Assembly (NCBI GenBank): GCA_022511205.1
Contig: JAFLRY010000001.1
Coordinates: forward strand, 62,001-126,000
Length of the DNA: 64,000 bases
Origin: Eubacterium sp.
Lineage (GTDB): Bacteria; Bacillota; Clostridia; Oscillospirales; Acutalibacteraceae
Direction of reading: 5' to 3'
The notes below the pieces were generated by a model. The model was given only the letters and a program-made list of their open reading frames with translations, did not search any database and was not told the origin of the DNA. The position numbers were made by a program, and so were the translations under genes. The number at the start of each line of letters is the position of its first letter. The stretch's first letter is position 1. Positions 18,101-26,661 of this stretch are shown here, piece after piece.

Positions 18101-18263
18101 GGGAAGCCATACTGTAAAGTATTCCTATAGCCCCAGGGGCGTGCTCATAGGCGCGGCAGCCTCAGCAGCTGCCATTATCGGCTTTGCGGCGCTTCAAATC
18201 CTAAAAAAAAGAAAAAAGCTTTTACAAAATGTTCCGGATATTACCCCATCCTCCGATAATTAA
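15144..18263 (+). CDS. YfhO-family membrane protein with N-terminal GtrA-like domain
   Basis: A 1039-residue polytopic protein. Residues about 20-150 hold four hydrophobic helices with a GtrA-like pattern (GEAVNYAIACIASF, FLHEKFFVFRN). After a short linker comes a YfhO-like region of ten or more membrane helices with the GGGSPFIGNYFNYLSSP and IMWLDGMFMLP loops, an extracytoplasmic domain (about 640-1000), and a last helix near the C-terminus. YfhO proteins are glycosyltransferase-like and are linked to polymer glycosylation using polyprenyl-phosphate sugars; GtrA-like domains are proposed to help translocate such lipids. The AGGTGG Shine-Dalgarno 6 bases before the second ATG sets the start. 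Confidence 0.82.
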   Translation: MDITIRKERRKSNQFINGEAVNYAIACIASFTLLIAVKQLLKTFLGIDTTVACVIGFIFAEVSLFLHEKFFVFRNNISASPFVQALFILPNAGVHFGIFLLAKTVLCDTFGLYDFTAWFTAAIFIFVINYPIARILIFNCPEKPDDKNAGKIYNLFLSNRFIVLSMIVSLICMGFAFIIFKVFPFGDTTVLRMDLYHQYGPLFIELFDRITQGKSFIYSWISGGGSPFIGNYFNYLSSPFNFLIFLFDRDQMPYAISFLVAFKCMLAAGAFTLYLKFSQKHHSFASAAFGVLYSFSAYMLAYFWNIMWLDGMFMLPLIVLGIERIIDSGKCKLYIISLIYMLFASYYIGFMLCIFSVIYFIAYFLLTANGSRIDNSFVSSKRFSIKALFNNKFLNRGFRFAFASIFAAAICAFFLIPVYYILSGSSATSDSFPDSGKTYFTILDFFQSHLAGLETTIRSSGDDVLPNVYCGVATLILVPLFAINKEIRLREKFVYIALLIFLFVSFNTNYLNFVWHAFHFPNDLPYRFSFMYSFILLVVAFKALTWLKSISIKEIGIIAMLWIVGVALSQELPTNKITDFSIYATIAFIMIWTAFLFFAKNKNSGKLIIGVLVVAITFCEVIICDTHAFNFNQKLTYYNENYDNYTEAVEHLKESDQTFYRTELCYLNTRMDPCIYGYNGISAFSSMAYEKYSRLQYSLGMYGNRINSYTYHTQTPVYNLMYSIKYVIYNGIDTRPCTDLYTKYYQASEDSSEIFKNDYFLPIAYGVNNAIDSWATEEGNPFQLQSDFFSLATGFDDVFLQPEYVSCEYAGITGDDATGNGTFWFTKYDSNYATIDITLRAVTDGNLYVYLSSSEIKTLTYKIGEETKTQHVDTPYIYDLGYFNAGDEVTINVDNGAIEGDKGGYKIYAYSINKPVFEEGYKKLLNNALDITEYSDTKISGTINIDRDCTLYSSIPYDEGWNVYIDGEKAETFMIGNCQLGVEISAGSHTVKYSYSPRGVLIGAAASAAAIIGFAALQILKKRKKLLQNVPDITPSSDN

Positions 18264-18293
18264 TGACAATTTAGTTAAAAGTTCAAAATAATA

Positions 18294-18323
18294 TTTACAA
18301 TAAACATTAAAATATTGTAGAAT
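18294..18323 (+). promoter_or_regulatory. Sigma-A-type promoter for prs
   Basis: TTTACA, an 18-base spacer and TAGAAT, about 30 bases before the prs start, in an AT-rich gap after the YfhO-like gene. Confidence 0.5.
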
Positions 18324-18354
18324 ATCAGCGGAATAATTTCAGGAGGATAATTTT

Positions 18355-19533
18355 ATGCCAAGATTAACAGCAGAAAACGTTGAAACGATACCCTACGGAC
18401 CGCTTGGTATCATTGCCATGCCGGGTTGCGAGGCGCTCGCCGAAAAGATAGACAGCTATCTTGTTAAGTGGAGAAAGGAACAGGCTCAGGAGCATCACGG
18501 CACCATAGCTTTTTACGGCTATCAAAGAGATTCTTTCCTTATCGATATTTCAAATCCCCGCTTCGGCAGCGGCGAAGCAAAGGCGGTTATCAACGATTCC
18601 GTAAGAGGCTACGATCTCTATATCGTGACCGACTGCTTCAACTACAACGTTAAATACAAAATGTATTCAATGGAAGTTCCAAAATCTCCGGATGATCATT
18701 TTCAGGATTTAAAGAGAATTATTTCCGCCGCAGGCTCAAAGGCGAAAAGGATTTCTGTTATAATGCCTATGCTCTATGAGGGCAGACAGCATAAGAGATC
18801 CTCCCGTGAATCTCTTGACTGTGCCATGGCGCTTCAGGAGCTTGTACATCTGGGCGTTGAAAACATCATCACCTTTGACGCTCACGATCAGCGTGTTCAA
18901 AACGCTATCCCCCACACCTCCTTTGAAAACGTTATGCCCACGTATCAGATGATAAAGGCACTCGTTAATTCAGTAGACGATCTTAAGATCGATAAAAACA
19001 ACCTTATGGTCATCTCTCCCGATGAGGGCGCGATGTTCAGATGCATCTATTTTGCCACTCAGCTTGGCATAAACCTTGGAATGTTCTATAAAAGACGTGA
19101 CTACACGAGAGTTGTAAATGGCAGAAACCCAATCATTGAGCATCAGTATCTCGGCGATTCCGTTGAGGGCAAGGATATTATCATCGTAGACGATATGATC
19201 TCCTCCGGCGAATCAATGCTCGACGTTGCAAGAAAACTGAAACAGCTTGGTGCGAACAGAATATTCGTATGCACCACCTTCGGTCTCTTCGCCAGTGGGC
19301 TTGAGGTATTTGACGAGGCTTACGCCGACGGGACGATCGCCAAGGTTTTATCCACCAACGGCGTTTATCAGACCCCCGAGCTTCTTTCGAGAGAATGGTA
19401 TGTATCCGTTGAACTTTCAAAATACATAGCCTATTTCATTGATACACTCAATCACGATATGTCCGTTTCCTCCCTTCTTGATTCCGGCGTGAAGATAGAC
19501 AAACTCCTTCGCGATAAGGGCTTAAAGGCATAA
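18355..19533 (+). CDS. prs: Ribose-phosphate pyrophosphokinase, divergent long form
   Basis: PRPP synthetase makes PRPP from ribose 5-phosphate and ATP for nucleotide, His and Trp synthesis. The PRPP-binding loop VDDMISSGES is near residue 280 and the catalytic-region FDAHDQRVQNAIP near residue 180. At 392 residues it is about 75 longer than the classical ~315-residue enzymes, with an extra N-terminal region and an AYADGTIAKV-containing insert before the C-terminus. An AGGAGG Shine-Dalgarno precedes the ATG. The true activity of this subgroup could differ, but the PRPP loop is intact. Confidence 0.85.
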   Translation: MPRLTAENVETIPYGPLGIIAMPGCEALAEKIDSYLVKWRKEQAQEHHGTIAFYGYQRDSFLIDISNPRFGSGEAKAVINDSVRGYDLYIVTDCFNYNVKYKMYSMEVPKSPDDHFQDLKRIISAAGSKAKRISVIMPMLYEGRQHKRSSRESLDCAMALQELVHLGVENIITFDAHDQRVQNAIPHTSFENVMPTYQMIKALVNSVDDLKIDKNNLMVISPDEGAMFRCIYFATQLGINLGMFYKRRDYTRVVNGRNPIIEHQYLGDSVEGKDIIIVDDMISSGESMLDVARKLKQLGANRIFVCTTFGLFASGLEVFDEAYADGTIAKVLSTNGVYQTPELLSREWYVSVELSKYIAYFIDTLNHDMSVSSLLDSGVKIDKLLRDKGLKA

Positions 19534-19545
19534 AACACAAAAAAT

Positions 19546-19572
19546 AAAACCACCCGCTTGGGTGGTTTTTTG
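19546..19572 (+). terminator. Intrinsic terminator after prs
   Basis: AAAACCACCC, loop GCTT, GGGTGGTTTT and a T-rich tail. The symmetry means it may also stop minus-strand transcripts leaving the AlkD-like gene. Confidence 0.9.
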
Positions 19573-19602
19573 TTTTTTGCTTTCTATTGAGGGAAAAGCA
19601 GT

Positions 19603-20262
19603 TTATCGCCTCAATGTCTTTAAATAAGCTTTATCTTCTTTGTCTACACGGAAGCTGTCCCGTATCTTTGAGATCGTCATATTATGTATCTCCTTTGTGA
19701 GACAACCGTTTTCGATGAGAGGCATTACCTTATCCCTATATTTCACGAACGCCACGGAAAGCGCCCACGCAGCCGCCATATTCACGTAGTAATAATCGCT
19801 CGATATGCCTTTCAGATAATTAACTGTAAAATCAACATATTCATCATCGATATAATAATCCATTAAAATAACGGCGGCGAAGCGAATCTCATATTCCCTG
19901 TCTGAGTTCATAAACTTTTTCAAATATTCAAGAAATTCTGCCTTGTTTTTGTTGACGAATTTCAGCGTTGAGCAAACGCAGTCGCACACCGCCCAGTTAT
20001 CTATTTTCGGAACGAACTCGTTAAGAAGCGCGAGCCTTTCCCCGAAGGGCAGTTTTGCGTAGCCGATATAAAAGCCGTGGAGCATTATCTCCTCGTAATA
20101 GTCCCATTCAAAGTCATTGTTGCTGAGCGCCTTGCCGATTTTCCGCAATTCGGGCAGTCTCACTCCGATGATTTTATCTTTTTCGATAGTAGGAACAAGC
20201 TTTGAATGAAAATCTTTATATTCCGGATCCTGCTTTTTGAATAATTCTTCTCTTACGTTCAT
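19603..20262 (-). CDS. AlkD-family DNA alkylation repair protein
   Basis: A roughly 220-residue HEAT-repeat protein starting near MNVREELFKKQDPEYKDFHS, with GVRLPELRKIGK, DNWAVCDCVCS and a NMAAAWALSVAFVKY helix typical of AlkD-like glycosylases, which remove alkylated purines without base flipping. Three in-frame starts (GTG 20274, ATG 20268, ATG 20262) are close together; the GGTG at good spacing favours 20262. It lies 20 bases after the unknown membrane protein. Confidence 0.85.
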   Translation of the reverse strand: MNVREELFKKQDPEYKDFHSKLVPTIEKDKIIGVRLPELRKIGKALSNNDFEWDYYEEIMLHGFYIGYAKLPFGERLALLNEFVPKIDNWAVCDCVCSTLKFVNKNKAEFLEYLKKFMNSDREYEIRFAAVILMDYYIDDEYVDFTVNYLKGISSDYYYVNMAAAWALSVAFVKYRDKVMPLIENGCLTKEIHNMTISKIRDSFRVDKEDKAYLKTLRR

Positions 20263-20281
20263 TTTCATCACCACAATTATT

Positions 20282-21118
20282 TTACCATTTTCTCTTTTCT
20301 TTTACAAGGCGTGAAAAGTAATAGGATACAGCGCAGATGAAAACGCCCAAAATAAGGATAAAGACTATATTCTCCCGGTGAATGATAAGCTCAAACAAAG
20401 AGCCGCTAACGGAAAAGCCGCTTCGTATATCCGCAACGTTCGCAATGAAATAGCAAAAGAAATTGAATACTAAAAAAATGAAATAGTACGGCGTAAATAC
20501 AAACAAAAGCATAAGGAGATAGGCAGTCATATTCCCTGTTAGAAAAGCAAAAAGCGTTATGAATAACACTTCTTTTCTGTGCTTACCGATCGCAAGGGAA
20601 ATTCCCAGCCCCGCGAAAAGAGAAAGGTATTTTCCGCATAAATACATCGAAGCTTCCCGGCAGGAATGATTCAGCATATAGATGTCAACTGCTCCGGTAG
20701 CGATCCTGCCGTTAATGAGCTTTGAGCCGCCGTAGGACGTGTGATAGATAAGCTCCTCAAAGTCAGTCAATCCAAATGTATTACAAAGTGAATTGACCGT
20801 ACCGAAAAATATTCCGTTATTCTCACAATTTTCTGCCAGCGCCACGGAGATATCATTGTAAACGTTGTTATAAAGAACGCACAGTATAAGCAATATCAAC
20901 ATTATTGAAACACGCTTATAAACACTCTTCGTGTGATCGATCAGCGCTACGGTTACAAGAACGATCATCGCGCCGAGCATTAAGCTGTCCGCGGCGGAAA
21001 CCTCCAGAAACTTTAAACCGTAAGTAACTACCGATAAAACGGACAACGCCATTAAAGGCTTTAGGAGAAAGCTGTAATCATGTTTGAATTCAATTTTGAT
21101 CTTTTTTAAATTTCTCAT
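20282..21118 (-). CDS. Multi-pass membrane protein of unknown function
   Basis: I do not recognise this family. The 278-residue form starts MRNLKKIKIEFKHDYSF and has about seven or eight hydrophobic segments, with a central polar stretch (FFGTVNSLCNTFGLTDF and SYGGSKLINGRIATG) likely to form a loop. The frame stays open to 21292, but the upstream part would read through the terminator of the preceding gene and part of its coding sequence, so I start at 21118. No clear Shine-Dalgarno is seen. A transporter or lipid-linked enzyme role is possible but unsupported. Confidence 0.6.
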   Translation of the reverse strand: MRNLKKIKIEFKHDYSFLLKPLMALSVLSVVTYGLKFLEVSAADSLMLGAMIVLVTVALIDHTKSVYKRVSIMLILLILCVLYNNVYNDISVALAENCENNGIFFGTVNSLCNTFGLTDFEELIYHTSYGGSKLINGRIATGAVDIYMLNHSCREASMYLCGKYLSLFAGLGISLAIGKHRKEVLFITLFAFLTGNMTAYLLMLLFVFTPYYFIFLVFNFFCYFIANVADIRSGFSVSGSLFELIIHRENIVFILILGVFICAVSYYFSRLVKEKRKW

Positions 21119-21140
21119 ATGAGTAATATGGGAAATTTCA

Positions 21141-21179
21141 GAAAAAAATAAACAGCACACGGAAAAAAACTCCGTGTGC
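21141..21179 (-). terminator. Intrinsic terminator after the DUF6171 gene
   Basis: On the minus strand GCACACGGA pairs with TCCGTGTGC around a T-rich loop and is followed by a T-rich tract (TGTTTATTTTTTTC). Confidence 0.85.
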
Positions 21180-21197
21180 CTTAAATTTTTATAAGTA

Positions 21198-21452
21198 TTA
21201 CCATTTCCTGTCGTCAAAATTTGGGCAGGATTTATCTTTGAGAGAAGCACGAATTTCAACGTAGCAACCGCATTGGCGGCACATTCCCGCAATCAGATTA
21301 TCGCATTCCCTGCAATGCGCGAGGCGCTTATCGAGAATGCTCTTATCAACCTTTAATTCATCATCAAGCGTATCGAGATAATCTCTAACGGTTTTGTAAG
21401 CCGCCTTCTCCCCCGCTTCGAGCAGCAGGCATTTTTTGCAGATATGCTCCAT
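21198..21452 (-). CDS. DUF6171-like small Cys-rich protein
   Basis: An 84-residue protein with eight cysteines, seven of them in three clusters: CKKC near the N-terminus, CRECDNLIAG in the middle and CRQCGCYVE followed by a C-terminal SCPNFDD. The pattern resembles DUF6171 proteins, small putative zinc-binding proteins common in clostridia. No function is known to me. A strong terminator follows it. Confidence 0.75.
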   Translation of the reverse strand: MEHICKKCLLLEAGEKAAYKTVRDYLDTLDDELKVDKSILDKRLAHCRECDNLIAGMCRQCGCYVEIRASLKDKSCPNFDDRKW

Positions 21453-21484
21453 CTTTTCTACCTACATTAATCGTTAAATAAGTT

Positions 21485-21973
21485 CTAAGGCTCCTGAAAC
21501 CATTCCAGTTCTTTTGCCGGAACTATAACATAATTATCAGCGCCTTCTCCTACCCTCAGGATGACATTGTTAATTCCTGCTTGAATGATGCTTCTTGCAC
21601 AGAGCGGACACGGTCTTGCCTTATGTATAGAATTATCATGAGGATTAACGCCCACAAGATACAAATCTGCTCCTATCGTCTGCTGCCTCGTACAATTCAA
21701 TAAAGCATTCGCTTCAGCATGGATCGCCTTACATATTCCGTAACCGTCACCTTGATGCATATTTCGTTCTATTCTCAGACACTTACCCGTATCGCAACAA
21801 TTGTCAAACCCACGCGGAGAACCATTGTATCCTGTTGAAATAACAACATCATCCTTTACAATTACCGCGCCATATTTTCGTTTGATACAGGTACTTCTAT
21901 ATGCGAATGTTTCAGCGCAGTTTAAATAAGTATCTGTTTTTGATATTCTATTTCCATTCTGCGGCTTTATCAT
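21485..21973 (-). CDS. Deoxycytidylate (dCMP) deaminase family protein
   Basis: A 162-residue zinc-dependent deaminase. HAEANAL supplies the zinc-ligand His and catalytic Glu, and PCPLC supplies two zinc-ligand cysteines. The GYNGSPRGFDNC segment is typical of dCMP deaminases, which make dUMP for thymidylate synthesis; ComE-type proteins share the fold. An AGGGGAC Shine-Dalgarno precedes the ATG. Codon use looks more AT-rich than the surrounding operons, as for the GNAT gene upstream, so the pair may be a later acquisition. Confidence 0.88.
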   Translation of the reverse strand: MIKPQNGNRISKTDTYLNCAETFAYRSTCIKRKYGAVIVKDDVVISTGYNGSPRGFDNCCDTGKCLRIERNMHQGDGYGICKAIHAEANALLNCTRQQTIGADLYLVGVNPHDNSIHKARPCPLCARSIIQAGINNVILRVGEGADNYVIVPAKELEWFQEP

Positions 21974-22031
21974 ATAGTCCCCTTAGACTCATTGGTTCTT
22001 AAAAGGTCGATCACTGAAATGGCTATTATAA

Positions 22032-22472
22032 CTACATATTGATCCACTGAATAAAAGCAGTTTTATCTGTGCAATTATATCCGGCATTATTGTAAAAGCT
22101 CAATGTCTTTTGCTCCTTTGAACCGGTAAGCAACATCATCTTATAACAATTATTCTTTTCAGCCACCGCTTTTGCAAATGCCAAACACTCAGTAGCATAT
22201 CCTTTATTTCTATATTCCACGTGCGTAACCACATTTTCAACAAACGCATACGGACGAACATTTCTGGTTAAATTAGGAATGATCACACAGACGCACGAAG
22301 AAACGATTTTTCCATTTATCTCATTAATAATAAGATGATGATTCTCATCCTGTATAATCTGATTCCACGTTTTTATTAAATGCTCAGATGTTTCAGGTAC
22401 CGAATCTTCATGAAGATAAAGATATAGTTCTAATATTTCTTTTAAATCTTCCTTTTTCGCTTCTCGCACCAT
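22032..22472 (-). CDS. GNAT family N-acetyltransferase
   Basis: A 146-residue GNAT protein. The N-terminal MVREAKKEDLKEILEL is the usual beta1-alpha1 start, the acetyl-CoA loop is YRNKGYATECL (R/Q-x-x-G-x-G/A type), and LSFYNNAGY is the conserved C-terminal segment. The substrate cannot be told from sequence. The gene is visibly AT-rich compared with GH51 next to it. Confidence 0.85.
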   Translation of the reverse strand: MVREAKKEDLKEILELYLYLHEDSVPETSEHLIKTWNQIIQDENHHLIINEINGKIVSSCVCVIIPNLTRNVRPYAFVENVVTHVEYRNKGYATECLAFAKAVAEKNNCYKMMLLTGSKEQKTLSFYNNAGYNCTDKTAFIQWINM

Positions 22473-22508
22473 AGTATTGATTTCCTTACAAATTTGGCTT
22501 GTTTAACT

Positions 22509-23999
22509 TTATTTTTCGATAACGAATTTAACGACGGAGCAAGCGGGAATATTGGCGGTAAAGCCGTCTTTAAGCATTCTGAAATCGGTGAATTCCTCAA
22601 CCTTAACGGCATCTGCGTTATCAAAATCATTCTTAGCGTTGATATTGCCTGTGAGTATCTCCGCCTTTATGCTCTTGACCTTTGTATCGGCGATCTGGCA
22701 CTTGATTTTTGAAGCCTTCGTTGCGGAAGTATTCGTGATCGTTGAATAGATAACGCCGTTTTCATCAATTGAAGCGGATTCAACAAGCTGCGGGAATTTC
22801 CTGCTGTTATCGTTTTTCGACTCGATCTCATCCGTTGTAATGTAAGAGCCGATAAGGGTGTTTTCCTGATGCTCCTTATACATTTTGAAAACGTGATACG
22901 TGGGCGTGAGCACCATTTTCTCACCCTCGGTGAGAATTACAGACTGAAGCACGTTAACAGTCTGGGCGATGTTTGCCATCATAATTCTGTCTGCATGCTT
23001 ATTGAAAATATTAAGGGTAAGACCGGCAACGATAGCGTCACGCATCGTATTCTGCTGATAGAGGAAGCCGGGATTGGTTCCGGGTTCAACGTCGAACCAA
23101 GTTCCCCATTCGTCAACGATAAGCTTAACCCATCTCTGAGGATTTACGCAGTCCATTACCGCAAGATGATTGTTGATAAGCTCTTCCATCTTGTAAGCCT
23201 TGCAGATGGTTGAGTTATACTCGTTTAAATCAAAATCAGTCGCTGAGCCCTTATGGTGCCACTGACCGGTTGGGATCGTATAGTAATGAAGTGAAATGCC
23301 CTGCGCCTTGTGCTTAACCTTTATCATTACCTCACGCATCCAATGGTAATCGTCCACGTTCGGACCGCAGGCAATGCGCTGAATTCTGTTTTCATCGCTG
23401 TAATCCTTAACGAAGGAATTATATTGCTTATAGAGGCAGCCGTAGAATTCGGGATCCATATTTCCGCCGCAGCCCCAAGACTCGTTGCCGACACCAAAGT
23501 ATTTCACCTTCCAGGGCTTCTCTCTGCCATTCTTCTTGCGAAGCTCAGCCATGGGAGAAACGCCGTCAAAGGTCATATACTCAACCCACTCGTTCATTTC
23601 CTGAACTGTGCCTGAACCGACGTTGCCGTTAACGTAAGCGTCACAGCCAAGCTGTTCGCAAAGCTCAAAGAATTCGTGGGTGCCAAACGAGTTATCCTCA
23701 ACAACACCGCCCCAGTTGGTGTTTACCATTTTCTTTCTGGTTTCGAGCGGACCGATGCCGTCTTTCCAATGGTATTCGTCCGCAAAGCAGCCGCCCGGCC
23801 AGCGGAGAACGGGAATCCCCATTTCCTTAAGCGCGTTGACAACATCCGTCCTCATACCGTTTACGTTTGGGATTTTGGAATCCTTGCCAACGAACAAACC
23901 GCCGTAAATGCATCTGCCGAGATGCTCCGCAAAATGACCGTAAAGGTCTTTATTGATCTTGCTGATTTTTTGATTCGGATTAATAAGATACTTTTCCAT
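22509..23999 (-). CDS. Alpha-N-arabinofuranosidase, GH51
   Basis: A 496-residue glycoside hydrolase removing terminal L-arabinofuranose from arabinoxylan or arabinan oligosaccharides. There is no signal peptide, so it is probably cytoplasmic and acts on imported oligosaccharides. The start region [21 protein letters not shown], the general acid/base Glu in GVGNESWG and the nucleophile Glu in VDEWGTW are all present, followed by a C-terminal beta-sandwich (from about residue 380). An AGGGG Shine-Dalgarno lies 7 bases upstream. Confidence 0.94.
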   Translation of the reverse strand: MEKYLINPNQKISKINKDLYGHFAEHLGRCIYGGLFVGKDSKIPNVNGMRTDVVNALKEMGIPVLRWPGGCFADEYHWKDGIGPLETRKKMVNTNWGGVVEDNSFGTHEFFELCEQLGCDAYVNGNVGSGTVQEMNEWVEYMTFDGVSPMAELRKKNGREKPWKVKYFGVGNESWGCGGNMDPEFYGCLYKQYNSFVKDYSDENRIQRIACGPNVDDYHWMREVMIKVKHKAQGISLHYYTIPTGQWHHKGSATDFDLNEYNSTICKAYKMEELINNHLAVMDCVNPQRWVKLIVDEWGTWFDVEPGTNPGFLYQQNTMRDAIVAGLTLNIFNKHADRIMMANIAQTVNVLQSVILTEGEKMVLTPTYHVFKMYKEHQENTLIGSYITTDEIESKNDNSRKFPQLVESASIDENGVIYSTITNTSATKASKIKCQIADTKVKSIKAEILTGNINAKNDFDNADAVKVEEFTDFRMLKDGFTANIPACSVVKFVIEK

Positions 24000-24036
24000 A
24001 AGTTACCCCTATATATTGTGTAATTTGGTTAAAGAT

Positions 24037-24065
24037 ATATTAATATATAGAAGATTGAATGTCAA
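24037..24065 (-). promoter_or_regulatory. Sigma-A-type promoter for the GH51 gene
   Basis: Minus strand TTGACA, 17-base spacer and TAATAT, about 40 bases before the start codon. No clear operator palindrome is seen between it and the gene. Confidence 0.7.
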
Positions 24066-24087
24066 TATAAAGATAGTAAATTTAAAG

Positions 24088-24112
24088 AAAAAAAGGCACC
24101 GATTTCGGTGCC
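24088..24112 (-). terminator. Intrinsic terminator after copA
   Basis: Minus strand GGCACCGA pairs with TCGGTGCC and runs into a tract of seven T residues, 15 bases after the copA stop. Confidence 0.9.
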
Positions 24113-24126
24113 TTTTGTTTTGCTGA

Positions 24127-24351
24127 TTACTTTTTGATTTCAACGAACTTATAGCCCGCATCGGTAACGGCTTTGGCGATTGCCGCTTCGTCTGCTTCGC
24201 CGCTTTCGATAACGGCTCTCTTTTGCGTGTGATCCGCCTTTACGGTGAGCCCGATCTTGGCAAGCTCCTCGGTAACGTGCGCTTCACAGTGGGGGCACAT
24301 CATACCTTCGATAACAATATACGGTTTCTCGTTCTTCTTAAAAATACTCAT
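24127..24351 (-). CDS. Possible internally initiated CopZ-like chaperone
   Basis: In-frame ATG at 24351 within copA is preceded by AAAGGAAAGGAA about 6-8 bases upstream. Translation from it would give a 74-residue protein starting [16 protein letters not shown] and containing one HMA domain with CPHC, the size of free CopZ copper chaperones. This is inference: the full-length copA frame has no stop before it, so both a fusion and a free chaperone may be made from one gene. Confidence 0.4.
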   Translation of the reverse strand: MSIFKKNEKPYIVIEGMMCPHCEAHVTEELAKIGLTVKADHTQKRAVIESGEADEAAIAKAVTDAGYKFVEIKK

Positions 24352-26625
24352 ATCAAATTCCTTTCCTTTCTTGTTCTTATGAGTTATTTTGTTTATGTTT
24401 ACTATATTCAGCCTCAGCGCGTTCATAACAACGCAGAAGCTTGATAGGCTCATTGCCGCCGCTCCGATCATCGGATTGAGCGTTATGCCGAAGGCGGGAT
24501 AAAGCACGCCCGCGGCTACAGGGATTCCGATAACGTTATAGATAAACGCCCAGAAGAGGTTTTCCTTAATATTCGTCAGCACCTTGCGCGAGAGCGTGAT
24601 CGCCGAGGAAATGTCAACAGGATCGCTCTTCATAAGAACCACGTCCGCCGCGTCTATGGCAACGTCCGTTCCGGCGCCGATCGCTATACCCGTGTTCGCT
24701 CTCGTAAGCGCGGGAGCATCGTTTATTCCGTCGCCGACCATTGCAACGCTACCGTATTCAGAGAGCAGGCGTACCTTTTCCTCTTTACCGTCAGGCAAAA
24801 CCTTTGAAATTATATTGTCTATTCCAACCTGTTTGCCTATGGCGTTCGCCGTTTCATCGTTATCGCCTGTTATCATAACGACTGAAACGCCCATATTCTT
24901 TAGGTTTTCAACTGCCTGTTTACTTGTTTCCTTAACGGTATCGGCTACGGCAATAATGCCTAAGAATTCGCTTTCTACAGCAAAAAACAGGGGCGTTTTT
25001 CCCATTGCCGAAAGCTCTTTGGCATAGCTTAAATACTCCGTTGGTATTTCGCAAAGACCGCCGATATACTCAGCGTTTCCACCGTAAACCACAGCGCCGT
25101 CAACCGTACCGTAAAGTCCGTTGCCCGCAACGGCTTTTGAGTTTTCTGCTTCGGCAAGCTTGATCTTATTGTCTTCACAATATTGAGTGATCGCCCTTGA
25201 AAGGGGATGTTCGCTCTTGCTTTCAATAGCGTATGCAAGCTCCAACAATATCGTTTCGTTATCAGACTTAATATCGGTAACGGACGGATTGCCCTGGGTT
25301 ACCGTACCCGTTTTATCGAGGCAAACGATATCCGTTTTGCCCGCGATCTCGAGGCTTTCAGCAGTCTTAAAGAGAATGCCGTGTTTCGCACCTTTTCCGC
25401 TTCCCACCATAATGGCAACGGGCGTTGCAAGGCCCAGCGCGCAGGGGCAGCTTATAACGAGAACTGAAATACTTCTCGCAAGTGAGAAGCCGATAGTCTG
25501 CCCCGAAATAAGCCAGGCGATAAGAGTTATGATCGCAATACAAATTACAACAGGAACGAACACGCCCGATACCTTATCGGCGATCTTAGCGATCGGCGCT
25601 TTCGTTGCCGACGCGTCCGAAACCATTTTGATTATCTTTGAAATGGCAGTGTTCTGACCGACTGAGGTGGCGCGGCATTCAATATAGCCGCTTTGGTTTA
25701 TCGTGGCGGCGGAAACGCTGTCTCCAATAGCTTTATCAACTGGAATGCTCTCCCCTGTCAGTGCGGATTCGTCAACGGCGCTTTCGCCTTTGATAACTAC
25801 GCCGTCAACGGGAATGCTCTCACCCGGGCGAACAACGAAAATATCGTCCACAACAACCTTTTCCGCTCCAATGGTTATCTGCTCGCCGTTTCTGATAACA
25901 GTTGCCGTATCGGGAGCAAGCTTCATAAGGCTCTTGAGCGCGTCGGTAGTTCTTCCCTTCGAATATGCTTCAAGGGTTTTTCCGACTGTGATGAGCGTTA
26001 ATATCGTAGCCGCGGATTCAAAATAAATATTATCATGCATATACGTGTGGGCGGCTTCCATATTGCCGTTTGTTATCTCAACAGTCATCAGGAAGGTTAT
26101 CACAGTACTGTAGATAAACGCCGCTCCCGCGCCGAGGGCTACGAGCGTATCCATATTGGGCGCTTTGTGAATAACGCCCTTAAAGCCGCTTATAAAGAAT
26201 TTTTGGTTAATCACCATTATGGCTATGGTTAAAATCATTTGAAAGAGAACGATTCCAAGGTGATTGCCCTCAAGAAAAGCGGGCACTTTCCAATCCCACA
26301 TCATATGGCCCATTGAGACGTACATTAATGGTACCAAAAGCAATACCGAAGCAACAAGCCTTTTAATCATAAGCGGAGTTTGCTCGTCCTTTAATTCTTC
26401 GCTTTTTGTTGATTTTTCGCTCTGCTGTGATTTTTCAGAAGCGCCGTATCCCGCTTTAACAACTGCGTTGATAATAACGGAGTTTTCCGCGCTTCCTTCT
26501 ACAACCATTGAATTTGTCAGCAGATTTACCGCCACCATATCAACGCCGTCAACGGCGGAAACAGCCTTTTCCACTCTGGCACTGCATGCGGCGCAGCTCA
26601 TTCCTGTAACGTTAAACTCTCTCAT
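24127..26625 (-). CDS. copA: Copper-translocating P1B-type ATPase with N- and C-terminal HMA domains
   Basis: An 832-residue Cu(I)-exporting ATPase. Domains in order: an HMA domain with [11 protein letters not shown] near residues 8-18, membrane helices, actuator domain with GESIPV, the ion-binding CPC in [11 protein letters not shown], the phosphorylation site DKTGT, the hinge [10 protein letters not shown], and after the last helices an unusual second HMA domain with [10 protein letters not shown] near residues 774-783. The final 74 codons from an internal ATG at 24351 look like a CopZ-type chaperone with its own Shine-Dalgarno. It lies downstream of csoR in the same operon, so it is probably induced by copper. 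Confidence 0.94.
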   Translation of the reverse strand: MREFNVTGMSCAACSARVEKAVSAVDGVDMVAVNLLTNSMVVEGSAENSVIINAVVKAGYGASEKSQQSEKSTKSEELKDEQTPLMIKRLVASVLLLVPLMYVSMGHMMWDWKVPAFLEGNHLGIVLFQMILTIAIMVINQKFFISGFKGVIHKAPNMDTLVALGAGAAFIYSTVITFLMTVEITNGNMEAAHTYMHDNIYFESAATILTLITVGKTLEAYSKGRTTDALKSLMKLAPDTATVIRNGEQITIGAEKVVVDDIFVVRPGESIPVDGVVIKGESAVDESALTGESIPVDKAIGDSVSAATINQSGYIECRATSVGQNTAISKIIKMVSDASATKAPIAKIADKVSGVFVPVVICIAIITLIAWLISGQTIGFSLARSISVLVISCPCALGLATPVAIMVGSGKGAKHGILFKTAESLEIAGKTDIVCLDKTGTVTQGNPSVTDIKSDNETILLELAYAIESKSEHPLSRAITQYCEDNKIKLAEAENSKAVAGNGLYGTVDGAVVYGGNAEYIGGLCEIPTEYLSYAKELSAMGKTPLFFAVESEFLGIIAVADTVKETSKQAVENLKNMGVSVVMITGDNDETANAIGKQVGIDNIISKVLPDGKEEKVRLLSEYGSVAMVGDGINDAPALTRANTGIAIGAGTDVAIDAADVVLMKSDPVDISSAITLSRKVLTNIKENLFWAFIYNVIGIPVAAGVLYPAFGITLNPMIGAAAMSLSSFCVVMNALRLNIVNINKITHKNKKGKEFDMSIFKKNEKPYIVIEGMMCPHCEAHVTEELAKIGLTVKADHTQKRAVIESGEADEAAIAKAVTDAGYKFVEIKK

Positions 26626-26661
26626 ATATCACACTCCCTTTATATTTTTCGCAATAAAGAA

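Noticed and set aside
21119-21292. 58-residue N-terminal extension of the unknown membrane protein
   Set aside because: It would read through the DUF6171 terminator and overlap that gene in another frame; the composition is not protein-like.
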